Assembly (NCBI GenBank): GCA_964448935.1
Contig: CAYVBE010000021.1
Span: 1 to 33,198, forward strand
Reading direction: 5' to 3'
DNA from: CAYVBE01 sp964448935
GTDB lineage: Bacteria > Planctomycetota > Brocadiia > SM23-32
Length of the DNA stretch: 33,198 nucleotides
Shown here: positions 8,139-15,673 of the stretch, piece after piece
Position numbering within the stretch: position 1 is the first letter of the stretch
How the letters are laid out: the number at the start of each line of letters is the position of its first letter
Position numbers and translations under genes: made by a program
Notes under the pieces: model-generated
Told to the model about the DNA's origin: nothing
Databases searched by the model: none
The model's input: only the letters and a program-made list of their open reading frames with translations

Positions 8139-8358
8139 CCTTCCGGGCGCGTGCGCCGGGGCGGAAAAACCTGTTTTCCGGGGTCGAAAAAACGCTCTGC
8201 GGGTGTTTCAAACCGCCGAAATCGGGGCGGTTTCGGCGGGCGCCGTGGCGGCACATAACGAAGTTGCGCGCAACCGTTTACGGGCGCGTTCCCCGAGACG
8301 GGAAAGGCCCCCTCTAACCCCCCTCAAACAAAAACCCCGGAAAAAGCACAGATTGGGC

Positions 8359-8387
8359 TTGACTTACCACATCTTGGAGTATAAGAT
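8359..8387 (+). promoter_or_regulatory. Promoter of nrdR-nrdD operon
   Basis: TTGACT (8359-8364), then 17 bases to TAAGAT (8382-8387); TATAAG (8380-8385) is an alternative -10 with a 15-base spacer. Both arms of the inverted motif described next fall on this promoter, one in the spacer and one just downstream of the -10. Confidence 0.6.
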
Positions 8388-8408
8388 ATCGGGGTGTCCA
8401 AGATGTGG
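8367..8408 (+). promoter_or_regulatory. Candidate paired NrdR boxes (perfect 12-bp inverted repeat)
   Basis: CCACATCTTGGA at 8367-8378 and its exact reverse complement TCCAAGATGTGG at 8397-8408, separated by 18 bases. Each copy is itself a partial palindrome, CCA-N5-TGG, and the two cores are centred 31 bases apart. NrdR boxes are known to occur in pairs about 31-32 bp apart, on the same helix face, over promoters of ribonucleotide reductase genes. The match in spacing, the position over the promoter and the nrdR-nrdD genes directly downstream support the assignment. The core differs from the better-known AT-rich consensus, so the identity is inferred. Confidence 0.65.
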
Positions 8409-8486
8409 CAGTGTGGTGCTAACCCCGCCCGATGGCTGCCGGACGGTCTGAGGGGCGTGTTTCGGGCGGTTGAGAGGGGTCGCAGG

Positions 8487-8990
8487 ATGCAGTGCCCGTA
8501 CTGCAAAGAGGACGACGACCGGGTCGTCAACTCCCGACCCGGAGCAGACGGGACATATGTGAAGCGGCGGCGCGAGTGCAACGAGTGCGGGCGCCGCTAC
8601 ACGACCTACGAGCGCATCGAAGAAAGCGTCCTGCGCGTGATCAAGAAGGACGGGGGCCGCGAGGACTTCAGCCTGAAGAAGATCATATCCGGGCTGAACA
8701 AGGCGTGCTACAAGCGCCCCATCCCCGCCGAGCGCATCCGGGATCTGGCCGAGGATGTCGAGAGGGAGCTGCACCGCCATTACGAGGGGGAAGTGCCCAG
8801 CCGCAAGATCGGCGAGCTGGTGATGGTCCGGCTGCGCGATCTGGACCACGTGGCCTACATCCGCTTCGCCTCCGTCTATCAGGAGTTCAAGAACGTCAGC
8901 GATTTCCTGCAGGAGGCGGATACGGTGCTCAGGGGCGCCCCCAGCCAGGGGGCACGGGAAGAAGCAGACTCACAACGCCAAGACGATTAA
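8487..8990 (+). CDS. nrdR: Transcriptional repressor NrdR
   Basis: 167 residues from ATG 8487, close to the 150-160 usual for NrdR plus a short acidic/polar tail. The N-terminal zinc ribbon has C3, C6, C31 and C34 in MQCPYC and ECNECGRRYTTYE, with basic DNA-contact residues VKRRRE between them. An ATP-cone follows (about residues 48-138): VIKKDGGREDFSLKKIISGL, then DLDHVAYIRFASVYQEF. NrdR represses ribonucleotide reductase genes when its cone binds ATP/dATP, making tetrameric or larger assemblies on paired boxes. It is followed by nrdD after 28 bases. The candidate boxes lie directly upstream, so it probably controls itself and nrdD. The frame extends to 8394 but that start lies inside the boxes and has no Shine-Dalgarno. 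Confidence 0.97.
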   Translation: MQCPYCKEDDDRVVNSRPGADGTYVKRRRECNECGRRYTTYERIEESVLRVIKKDGGREDFSLKKIISGLNKACYKRPIPAERIRDLAEDVERELHRHYEGEVPSRKIGELVMVRLRDLDHVAYIRFASVYQEFKNVSDFLQEADTVLRGAPSQGAREEADSQRQDD

Positions 8991-9018
8991 CTCGTTCGGA
9001 GACTATGGGAGGGCCAGA

Positions 9019-11469
9019 ATGGCTGTAGAAACGAACACGGCACAGGAGGAAGGGCATCTTGAGGGCGCGCAGGGCGATTCCACCGAGATGACGCAGGTGA
9101 AGAAAAGGGGTGGCAGGCTCGTCCCGTTCAATGAATCCAAGATAGCCAATGCCATCTTCAAGGCCGCGCAGGCCGTGGGCGGCAAGGACCGCGCGCTGGC
9201 CGAAGAGCTGGCTTCGATGGTAACCGTCCTTCTGGAAAAGGATTACGACGGCAGGCCGCCCACCATCGAAGAGATACAGGACGTGGTGGAGAAGGTGCTG
9301 ATTGAGACCGGCCATGCCAAGACGGCCAAGGCGTACATCCTGTATCGGGACCGCCGGGCCCGCATCCGGCAGTCTCTCCAGGTGCGCAAGCCGGTCCGCG
9401 GCAACGGCAACTCCACCGACATCGCGCTACTGGTCAACACCGAGACCCAGGACAAGCTGACCGAGTGGGACAAGGGCAAGATCGCCCAGGCCCTGGAGGC
9501 CGAGGCCGAGCTGGCGCCGCGCGTGGCGCGGGAGATCGCCGGCGCCGTCGAACGGCGGGTCATGAAGAGCGGCCTCACCCGCATCTCCACCGCGCTCATC
9601 CGGGAACTGGTGGACAACGAGCTGTTCGAGCGGGGACTGACCGCGCGGCTGAAAAAGCAGGCCGTCGTGGGTATGCCGAAGTTCGACCTGGACCAGCTCC
9701 TGCGCAGCAAAAGCCGCGAGAATGCCAACATCGCCCAGAACAACCCGGAGGCCATCAATCTGTCCGTCGCCGAGCACACCCTCAAGCAGTACGCGCTGCA
9801 GGAGGTCTTCTCCGACGAGGTGGGCGAGGCGCACATGCTGGGCCAGATACACCTGCACGACCTGGGCTATCCCACCCGCGTTTACTGCTCCAGCCACAGT
9901 CTGGAGTATCTGAAGAAATACGGCCTCAACCTCCAGAACCTGGACACCTCCAGCGCCCCCGCAAAGCACGCGCGCACGCTTACGGGCCACCTGAACACCT
10001 TCCTGGCCTCCATGCAGGCTTACTACGCGGGCGCCCTCGGGGTGGGCTACATCAACATCTTCTACGCGCCCTACGTGGAGGGCATGTCCTACAAACAGAT
10101 GGAGCAGGAGGCGCAGCACCTGATCTTCAGCTCCTCGCAGAACGCCTTCAGCCGGGGCGGGCAGACGCTGTTCCTGGACTTCAACGTCCACACCGGCGTG
10201 CCCAACTACCTGAAGGACGTCCCGGCCATCGGCCCGGGCGGGGAATACAACGGACGCACCTACGGGGACTACGAGAAGACCGCGCAGCGCTTCTGCAAGG
10301 CGATGCTGGACGTGTGGCGCGCCGGCGATCAGTACGGCAACGTGTTTGCCTTCCCCAAGTGCGACCTGCACATCAGCGAAGCCACGCTGAAAGACCCGGC
10401 GCAGCGGGAGATACTGGAATATGCCTGTGAGATCGCCAGCGAGAATGGTGTGCCGTACTTTATATTCGACCGCGACGAGGTGACCCTCAGCGCCTGCTGC
10501 CGGCTGCGCACCACGATCCGCGACGATTACATGATCAAGCACCCGGAGAGCATGCGCTTCTGCGGATTCCAGAACGTCACGGTCAACCTGCCCCAGGCCG
10601 CCTATCGCGTCGGGCGCGGCAACATGAAGGAATTCCGCCGGGAGGTGGACCGTATGTTAGACCTGGTCATCCAGGCCCACCTGCAGAAGCGGAAGTTCAT
10701 TGCCACCCTGATGACCGGCCCCAGCCAACCCCTGTGGGAGATCGGCAAGGAGGCGGCGGACGGCCGGCCCTACGTGGACCTGGACAAGGCCACCTACATC
10801 GTGGGGCTGATCGGCCTGAACGAGGCCATGCTCTACCTGACCGGCAAGGAGCTGCACGAGGACGAGCAACTGGTGCGCGAGGGCCTGCACCTGCTGCGGC
10901 ACATGCAGTTCCGGGCGAAGGCCCTGGGCGAGGAGCACGGAATGCGCGTGGCCCTGGAGGAGTCGCCGGCCGAGAGCGCCGCCCGGCGGCTGGCCAAGGT
11001 GGACCTGCAGCGCTTCCCCGAGGCGAAAGAGGTGATCAGGGGCGACATCGAGGACGACACGGCCTACTACACCAACAGCATCCACATGAGGGCCGATGCG
11101 CCCATAGACCTGCTGAGGCGCATTCGGCAGCAGAGCAAGTTCCACCGGGCCATCGAGAGCGGGGCCATCATCCACGCCTTCGTCGGCGAGGAGAGGCCGC
11201 CGGCGGCCAGCATCCGGAACCTTGTCGAGAAGACCTACAGCAGCACCCAGGCGGCGCAGCTCACCATCAGTCCGGAGTTCACCATCTGCCGGGAGTGCCA
11301 TCGCTCCACGCCCGGTCTCAAGGCCGCCTGCGGCCACTGCAGCAGCACGGACGTGTACGGCATGACGCGCGTGGTGGGCTACTTCAGCCGCATCCCGAAC
11401 TGGAACAAGTCCAAAATCGGCGAACTGAAAGACCGGCACCGAGGCAACTACAGCGTGGCACTGGCATAA
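9019..11469 (+). CDS. nrdD: Anaerobic (class III) ribonucleoside-triphosphate reductase
   Basis: 816 residues. Two ATP-cone-like regulatory domains come first (about residues 28-120, VKKRGGRLVPFNESKIANAI; and about 130-210, KLTEWDKGKIAQAL), then the ten-stranded glycyl-radical barrel with C290 (RVYCSSHS) and C493/C494 (LSACCRLR) as active-site cysteine candidates. The C-terminal zinc site is C757/C760/C771/C774, and the radical glycine is G787 in RVVGYF. The enzyme reduces ribonucleoside triphosphates to dNTPs without oxygen, using a glycyl radical made by NrdG. GGGAGG precedes the ATG by 7 bases. The presence of a CxxC redoxin 11 bases downstream and of the long NrdG type nearby resembles the redoxin-dependent (NrdD2-like) group more than the formate-dependent E. 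coli type; that subtype is inference. Confidence 0.96.
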   Translation: MAVETNTAQEEGHLEGAQGDSTEMTQVKKRGGRLVPFNESKIANAIFKAAQAVGGKDRALAEELASMVTVLLEKDYDGRPPTIEEIQDVVEKVLIETGHAKTAKAYILYRDRRARIRQSLQVRKPVRGNGNSTDIALLVNTETQDKLTEWDKGKIAQALEAEAELAPRVAREIAGAVERRVMKSGLTRISTALIRELVDNELFERGLTARLKKQAVVGMPKFDLDQLLRSKSRENANIAQNNPEAINLSVAEHTLKQYALQEVFSDEVGEAHMLGQIHLHDLGYPTRVYCSSHSLEYLKKYGLNLQNLDTSSAPAKHARTLTGHLNTFLASMQAYYAGALGVGYINIFYAPYVEGMSYKQMEQEAQHLIFSSSQNAFSRGGQTLFLDFNVHTGVPNYLKDVPAIGPGGEYNGRTYGDYEKTAQRFCKAMLDVWRAGDQYGNVFAFPKCDLHISEATLKDPAQREILEYACEIASENGVPYFIFDRDEVTLSACCRLRTTIRDDYMIKHPESMRFCGFQNVTVNLPQAAYRVGRGNMKEFRREVDRMLDLVIQAHLQKRKFIATLMTGPSQPLWEIGKEAADGRPYVDLDKATYIVGLIGLNEAMLYLTGKELHEDEQLVREGLHLLRHMQFRAKALGEEHGMRVALEESPAESAARRLAKVDLQRFPEAKEVIRGDIEDDTAYYTNSIHMRADAPIDLLRRIRQQSKFHRAIESGAIIHAFVGEERPPAASIRNLVEKTYSSTQAAQLTISPEFTICRECHRSTPGLKAACGHCSSTDVYGMTRVVGYFSRIPNWNKSKIGELKDRHRGNYSVALA

Positions 11470-11480
11470 AGGAGGGCGAC

Positions 11481-11753
11481 ATGATCATCGAAATCTATGG
11501 CAAGCAGGAGTGCAAGCTCTGCGAGAGCGCCAAGAAGAAGGTAACCCACTTCCTGAGCAAGTGGGAGATGAAGGAACAGGTGGACCTGGTCTTCCAGGAC
11601 ATGGAGACCGAACACGGCGCCGCCGAGGGCGACTTCTTCGACGTGTTCGAGATACCCTCCGTCCTGCTCAAAGAGGACGCCGACCGCGTCGTAGCCCGCT
11701 GGGACGGCCAGGCCCCCCCGAGTTCCGAACTCCGCCGGAGGCTCAGCGCGTAG
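11481..11753 (+). CDS. Glutaredoxin/thioredoxin-like redoxin (likely NrdD reductant)
   Basis: 90 residues with a perfect AAAGGAGG Shine-Dalgarno 5 bases before the ATG. It opens MIIEIYGKQECKLC: first beta-strand, then the redox pair C11-x-x-C14. A cis-proline follows at P59 (FEIPSVLL), giving a complete small thioredoxin fold of the glutaredoxin/NrdH kind. Such proteins pass electrons to disulfides. It sits 11 bases after nrdD, and redoxins encoded beside class III reductases are known to reduce the active-site disulfide in the formate-independent subgroup. No thioredoxin reductase is in the window, so its own reductant is elsewhere. Confidence 0.85.
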   Translation: MIIEIYGKQECKLCESAKKKVTHFLSKWEMKEQVDLVFQDMETEHGAAEGDFFDVFEIPSVLLKEDADRVVARWDGQAPPSSELRRRLSA

Positions 11754-11776
11754 TCTCCGTCCAAACTGTGACAGGA

Positions 11777-11805
11777 TTGACATATGGCGCGGGGACGGGT
11801 AAGCT
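11777..11805 (+). promoter_or_regulatory. Weak promoter candidate before the dUTPase-fold gene
   Basis: A perfect TTGACA (11777-11782) is followed after 17 bases by TAAGCT (11800-11805), a poor -10. A small inverted repeat CTACA-CTA-TGTAG (11804-11816) lies just downstream. The dUTPase-fold gene may therefore have its own start of transcription inside the nrd operon. Confidence 0.35.
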
Positions 11806-11860
11806 ACACTATGTAGATGGAGTGGTTGCCGGTCTTTCACTGCCTGAGTGCGGGGGAGCT

Positions 11861-12571
11861 ATGATTCTGAACGATGACCAGATAAAAGATGCGCTGGCGA
11901 AGGGCGCAATCGTCATAGAGCCCTGTGACGAAGAGCAAGTACAGGGAGCGTCCTACGATCTAGGGGTCGGTCCGCAGGGCGTGACAGCGAGCGGTAAGAA
12001 GCTCGTTGACATAGAGAAAGCCGGCTACCTTCTTCTGGAACCGGGCGATGTTGGAGTAGTGACCACGCTTGAGGTCGTTCGGCTTGATCAGGAGCATGTC
12101 GGGCGGTTTGGTTTGCGTTCGAAGTACACACGGCGGGGAGTTGTGGCCAGCACAGGCCCTCAGATGGCCCCCGGTTTTCACGGGCGTCTCATTTTGAGCT
12201 TGATCAACCTCGCGCCAAACCCCGTTCCTCTTTTTTTCAAAGAAGGTTTTGTGTCTGTGGAGTTCCACAGGCTGGACCGGCCTGCTTCCACCCCGTACTC
12301 GGGTCCGTATCAAGACAAGCTGAAAATAGGTGCCGAAGAAATTGAGTTTATAACCGACCAGGCTGTTATGTCCTTTTCCGAAATCCAGAGAACCGTTGGC
12401 AGTCTTTCGAGAGATGTGGAGAAGCTTGCCGACTGTGTGGAAAATATGAGCCGCAGTATCGAGACGTTCGAGAAAAGCACCCAGCGGAGCCTGGACAGCA
12501 TAAAGTGGTATGTTAGCGCCATCGTCGGCGCGGGCATTGCCGTCATGGGCATTATAGCCGCACTCAAGTAG
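11861..12571 (+). CDS. Membrane-anchored dUTPase/dCTP-deaminase-fold protein
   Basis: 236 residues. Residues 1-140 have the trimeric dUTPase/Dcd fold signature: MILNDDQI at the start, VQGASYDLGVG (Dcd-type strand), FGLRSKYTRRGVVASTG and PGFHGRLILSLINLAPNPVPLFFKEGF. Aligned with E. coli Dcd, R86, S87 and R91 keep the RSSLxR residues, but the essential glutamate (E138 of Dcd, in IVLEFYN) is replaced by S113 in LILSLIN. Residues 172-212 form a heptad-rich coiled coil (IQRTVGSLSRDVEKLADCV), and 216-234 form a single TM helix at the very end, a tail anchor. Deaminase activity is therefore unlikely; binding of a deoxynucleotide or of a partner is possible. Its G+C is visibly lower than its neighbours, suggesting transfer. 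It ends at a strong terminator. Confidence 0.8.
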   Translation: MILNDDQIKDALAKGAIVIEPCDEEQVQGASYDLGVGPQGVTASGKKLVDIEKAGYLLLEPGDVGVVTTLEVVRLDQEHVGRFGLRSKYTRRGVVASTGPQMAPGFHGRLILSLINLAPNPVPLFFKEGFVSVEFHRLDRPASTPYSGPYQDKLKIGAEEIEFITDQAVMSFSEIQRTVGSLSRDVEKLADCVENMSRSIETFEKSTQRSLDSIKWYVSAIVGAGIAVMGIIAALK

Positions 12572-12598
12572 CTGGGAGTGTCGCCTGTACCGTACTGA

Positions 12599-12640
12599 CC
12601 GGGGGGTGGTCTGCCGGGCCACCGTCCCCGTTTTCTTCTT
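12599..12640 (+). terminator. Intrinsic terminator of the nrdR-nrdD operon
   Basis: Stem CGGGGGGTGG (12600-12609) pairs with CCACC (12619-12623) and CCCCG (12626-12630) with a 2-base bulge and a 9-base loop, followed at once by TTTTCTTCTT (12631-12640). It lies 28 bases after the dUTPase-fold gene stop and is the clearest rho-independent terminator in the window. Confidence 0.8.
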
Positions 12641-12733
12641 GTGTTTGACTGATTCTCCCACCTGGCAACTGCCCCCGACGGCACACTGGAACAGAAGAGC
12701 GGAATGCTCCGGTTCCTTAGTGGAGAACTCTCC

Positions 12734-14614
12734 ATGCCACGACCCGGATTGAGAAGCCGTTTATTACTTGTTGTTTTGGGGATCGGAGCGTTACGGTTGG
12801 CCTGCGTCTCCGGTGCCGGAGCCGCCGACTGGCCGACGTTCGGCGGCGATGCTGCTCGGACGCACCGTGCGGCCGAGGCGCCGGAACTCCCGCTGCGGCG
12901 GGTCTGGGTGCATCGGCCGCGACATGCCCCGGCCCCCGCGCGCTACGGCACGCACGTGCGGCCCGGTTTTCTGCCACCGGTGTCCTACGACCACGCTTAC
13001 GCCTTTGCGGTCGCGGGCGGCCAGCTGTTTTACGCATCCTCGACCGAGGGCGCTGTGGTCTGCCTGGACGCGGACAGCGGGGCGGAGCGGTGGCGGTTTT
13101 ACGCCAACGCGGCTGTCAGGCTGGCGCCGACTCTGTCCGAGGGTCGGGTCTACTTCGGAGCCGACGACGGCGTGGTCTACTGCCTGGACGCGGGCGACGA
13201 CCTTCCCGGCCTCCAGGACGGTTCCTTCGGCACGGTGACCCGCGGCGCCCTCGACGGCGCGGGCGAGTGGACCCACATGTACGCCGATGCCCAACAGACT
13301 TCCAACAGCCGTGACACCCGGGTCGGCACGGAGTTCGTCACCCAATGGTTCGGCCCGCCGGGGCCGGAGCGCTTCCAGGACCGCCACCACATCCCCGCCG
13401 CCCCCGTTTACAAGGACGGCCGCCTCTTCGTTCTCGGCCGGAACTACCTGACCGTCGTGGACGCCTACAACGGCGCCTACCTCTGGACGCGGGAGGTGCC
13501 CGATTCCTCACGCCTGATCGCCAGCCACGACGCCAACCCGATGTGCGTGGACGAGCGGCACGTGTACGTCGCGTCGGGGGCGGAATGCCGGGTGCTCGAC
13601 GTGGCGAGCGGCGACACCGTCAGGGCACTGACCGGCCCGCGCACGGACCACCACTGGGGCCTGGTCGCCACCTACGGCGGCTACCTGCTGGGCACGAACC
13701 AGCATCCGGATGCCTCCTTCAACAACGTCGAAGCCCCTAACAAGAAACCCCTCCTCTACGAGCCACGCTGCGGGCGCAGCCGCCCCATCGTCAGTGACAA
13801 CCTGTTTGCCGTGGACAGGTCCGATTTCCGCCGCGCGTGGGAATACACCGGCGGCGCCATTCTGAACCCCTCCGTCACCGTCGGACGGAGCCGCATCTTC
13901 TTTGTGGAAAGCCTTAACGATGCCGCTATGAACGCGGAGAAAGGCCGGGTGGACATGGCCGATTTCATCGAGCAGGACGCCTATCTCGTGGCCCTGGACC
14001 TGGCGACCGGGCGCGAGGAATGGCGCCAACCGCTCGACCAGAAGGCCCGGTTCATCCTTTATCTGACCTACGCCGACGACACGCTGCTGTGCACTACCAC
14101 CTACCTGGAGGACGAAGCCGCGCAGCCGCCTATCGCCATCTACGACGTCTCCGCCTGGGACCCCGCCACGGGCCGGCGCCGGTGGCGCACGGCCATGAAC
14201 AGCCGGGCGAGAGTGCTGCCCAACACGACGGACCACAACGGCAGCATCCAGCATCCCGCGGCCGTCGGCGGCAGGCTCTACTTCAACCCCTGGATCACCC
14301 ACAACGTGCCCATTTGCGAGATCGCCACCGGACGAGACGTGAGCGATGCGGAGTTCGGCGGCAGCCGTCGCTGTATGCCCTTCAGCGCCTCGGAGCGCTG
14401 CCTGTTCTTCCGCGAGGAGGTATGCAAGGGCTACGATACGACGGACGGACGCAAGGTGGCCCTTACCATGGTCTCGCGGCCCGGCTGCTGGATCACCATG
14501 CTGCCGGCCGGGGGCCTGCTGATGATGCCGGAAGGCAGCGTGGGCTGCATCTGCGGCTATTCCATGCAGACGACCATCGTGCTGTGCCCCGCCGCCGACG
14601 GCCCGGCGGAGTGA
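12734..14614 (+). CDS. Secreted PQQ-like beta-propeller repeat protein
   Basis: 626 residues from ATG 12734 (GGAGA 9 bases upstream); an in-frame ATG at 12704 would only add 10 polar residues in front of the signal peptide. The signal peptide is RSRLLLVVLGIGALRLACV with cleavage near AGA-ADWP. The mature protein starts WPTFGGDAARTH, as PQQ-like propellers do, and carries repeats of the PQQ/WD40-like quinoprotein type: AVVCLDADSGAERWRF, VVYCLDAGD, LTVVDAYNGAYLWTRE, LVALDLATGREEWRQ, SAWDPATGRRRWR. Each repeat ends in the G-x-x-x-W docking motif. Catalytic residues of PQQ dehydrogenases were not identified; many such proteins are structural or substrate-binding. Several cysteines lie near the C-terminus (CGYSMQ, VLCPA). 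It is 20 bases from nrdG, although a functional link to it is not evident. Confidence 0.85.
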   Translation: MPRPGLRSRLLLVVLGIGALRLACVSGAGAADWPTFGGDAARTHRAAEAPELPLRRVWVHRPRHAPAPARYGTHVRPGFLPPVSYDHAYAFAVAGGQLFYASSTEGAVVCLDADSGAERWRFYANAAVRLAPTLSEGRVYFGADDGVVYCLDAGDDLPGLQDGSFGTVTRGALDGAGEWTHMYADAQQTSNSRDTRVGTEFVTQWFGPPGPERFQDRHHIPAAPVYKDGRLFVLGRNYLTVVDAYNGAYLWTREVPDSSRLIASHDANPMCVDERHVYVASGAECRVLDVASGDTVRALTGPRTDHHWGLVATYGGYLLGTNQHPDASFNNVEAPNKKPLLYEPRCGRSRPIVSDNLFAVDRSDFRRAWEYTGGAILNPSVTVGRSRIFFVESLNDAAMNAEKGRVDMADFIEQDAYLVALDLATGREEWRQPLDQKARFILYLTYADDTLLCTTTYLEDEAAQPPIAIYDVSAWDPATGRRRWRTAMNSRARVLPNTTDHNGSIQHPAAVGGRLYFNPWITHNVPICEIATGRDVSDAEFGGSRRCMPFSASERCLFFREEVCKGYDTTDGRKVALTMVSRPGCWITMLPAGGLLMMPEGSVGCICGYSMQTTIVLCPAADGPAE

Positions 14615-14634
14615 CTTCAATCCGCGATAGAACC

Positions 14635-15360
14635 ATGGAAATCAAAGGATTCATCGAAAGCAGTCTGCTGGAGTGGGAGGGCAAGGTCTGCTCGGTCCTC
14701 TTCCTGCCGCAGTGCAACCTGCGCTGCCGCTACTGCCATGCCGGCGATCTGGTTGTGGCGCCGGACCGGCTGGACACGGTGCCTTTTGACCGTGTCGCCG
14801 ATTACCTGGACTCCCAGAGGGGCTGGGTGGACGCGGTGGCCATTACCGGCGGGGAACCGACCTTGCACGGACCGGAGTTGTTGGAACTCACCGACAGGCT
14901 CCGCGAATTCCCCGTGGACGTTATGGTAGAGACCAACGGCACACGCCCGGACGTGGTCGAGGAACTGATCGAGGGCGGGCACGTGGACGCCGTGTCCATG
15001 GACGTCAAGGCGCCGCTGAACCCCGCCGATTACCGTCGCGTCACAAGGGTGAAAGTGGACATCGAGGCCGTGCGGCGGTCCATCGGGCTGATCCTGGGCA
15101 GTGGCCTGCCGCACGAGTTCCGCGTAACGCTGGTTCCCGGCCTGGTGGGCGAGGAGGAGCTTCGCGGCATCCTGCCGGAGCTGGAGGGCGCCTGCGCGAT
15201 AGCGCTGCAGAATTTCCGCCCGGACGACTGCCTGGACCTTGCGCTGGGCGAGGTAACCCCGTTCACACGCGAGGAGATGGACGCCCTCGGTGAAATGGCC
15301 GAAGGCGCCGCCGATCGGTGCATCGTCCGGGGCCGGGAGCACGCGCTTACGGCAGATTGA
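14635..15360 (+). CDS. nrdG: Anaerobic ribonucleotide reductase activating protein (radical SAM)
   Basis: 241 residues. The [4Fe-4S]/SAM motif is C27-x3-C31-x2-C34 (QCNLRCRYCH), followed by TGGEPT (residues 71-76) for SAM binding, VETNGT, and VSMDVKAPL. The start IKGFIESSLLEWEGKVCSVLFLPQCN is characteristic of the longer NrdG type (TIGR02495-like), also found in archaea, rather than the 150-residue E. coli NrdG. NrdG cleaves SAM reductively to a 5'-deoxyadenosyl radical that takes a hydrogen from the NrdD glycine. It lies 3.2 kb downstream of nrdD, separated by the dUTPase-fold and PQQ-like genes and a terminator, so it is not in the same transcript. Other pyruvate-formate-lyase-type activases share the motif but not the opening. 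Confidence 0.88.
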   Translation: MEIKGFIESSLLEWEGKVCSVLFLPQCNLRCRYCHAGDLVVAPDRLDTVPFDRVADYLDSQRGWVDAVAITGGEPTLHGPELLELTDRLREFPVDVMVETNGTRPDVVEELIEGGHVDAVSMDVKAPLNPADYRRVTRVKVDIEAVRRSIGLILGSGLPHEFRVTLVPGLVGEEELRGILPELEGACAIALQNFRPDDCLDLALGEVTPFTREEMDALGEMAEGAADRCIVRGREHALTAD

Positions 15361-15673
15361 GGGGCTCCCGCGCCCGCGTTTCCACGGTCTTTTTCACGGG
15401 CATCCGCCCGCCACCTGCCGCCCCGGATTGCTCCATGACAATGCGTAAACCGTTATTGCCCAAACTGTTGCGTCTGTATGAAGTCCGCCGGGCCGCCGCC
15501 GGGTGTCTCGGCGGGCGGGTTCGATGTGATTTTGCCCGCCCGTATTGCTTAGAATCACTACTCTTGCTTCCCCATACGGGGAATCCCGGAGGCCTGCGGG
15601 GGGCGCCCGAGGAACGGCGCGTCCCCCGCAGGTCGCACAGCATTCCGGATGCACGAGGCGGGAGAGAGACGCT
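15361..15673 (+). other. nrdG-smc intergenic region
   Basis: 313 bases with no credible gene. Two stems are visible: CGGGCGGG/CCCGCCCG (15512-15519 with 15535-15542, 15-base loop, no T tract) and the longer leader hairpin listed separately. TAGAAT (15550-15555) could be a -10 for smc but has no good -35 at the right spacing. Confidence 0.5.
15593..15632 (+). promoter_or_regulatory. GC-rich hairpin in the smc leader
   Basis: CCTGCGGGGG (15593-15602) pairs perfectly with CCCCCGCAGG (15623-15632), extended inward by a G-U pair, three more pairs and, beyond a bulged base, a CCG/CGG stem around AGGAA. It ends 41 bases before the TTG start of smc. No T tract follows. Confidence 0.5.

Larger units (their letters stand above)
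8074..8486. other. Divergent cysE-nrdR intergenic region with hairpins and a palindrome
   Basis: 413 bases between two divergent starts, with no plausible gene. Besides the two promoters listed separately, it holds a 7-bp stem-loop CGGAAAA/TTTTCCG (8162-8168 with 8174-8180), a perfect 9-bp stem CCGCCGAAA/TTTCGGCGG (8213-8221 with 8231-8239, 9-base loop), and a perfect 12-base palindrome GTTGCGCGCAAC (8263-8274). The hairpins are not followed by T tracts and no upstream gene would need them as terminators, so they may be protein sites or part of an unrecognised small RNA. Nothing else is seen. Confidence 0.6.

Noticed and set aside
8394..8486. Longer N-terminus for nrdR
   Set aside because: The ATG at 8394 lies between the two boxes and next to the -10, and NrdR proteins begin directly with the zinc ribbon at residue 3.
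11861..12571. Anti-phage dCTP deaminase (AvcD/DCD type)
   Set aside because: Those defence enzymes have the cytidine-deaminase zinc fold (HAE and PCxxC motifs). This protein has the dUTPase fold and none of those motifs.
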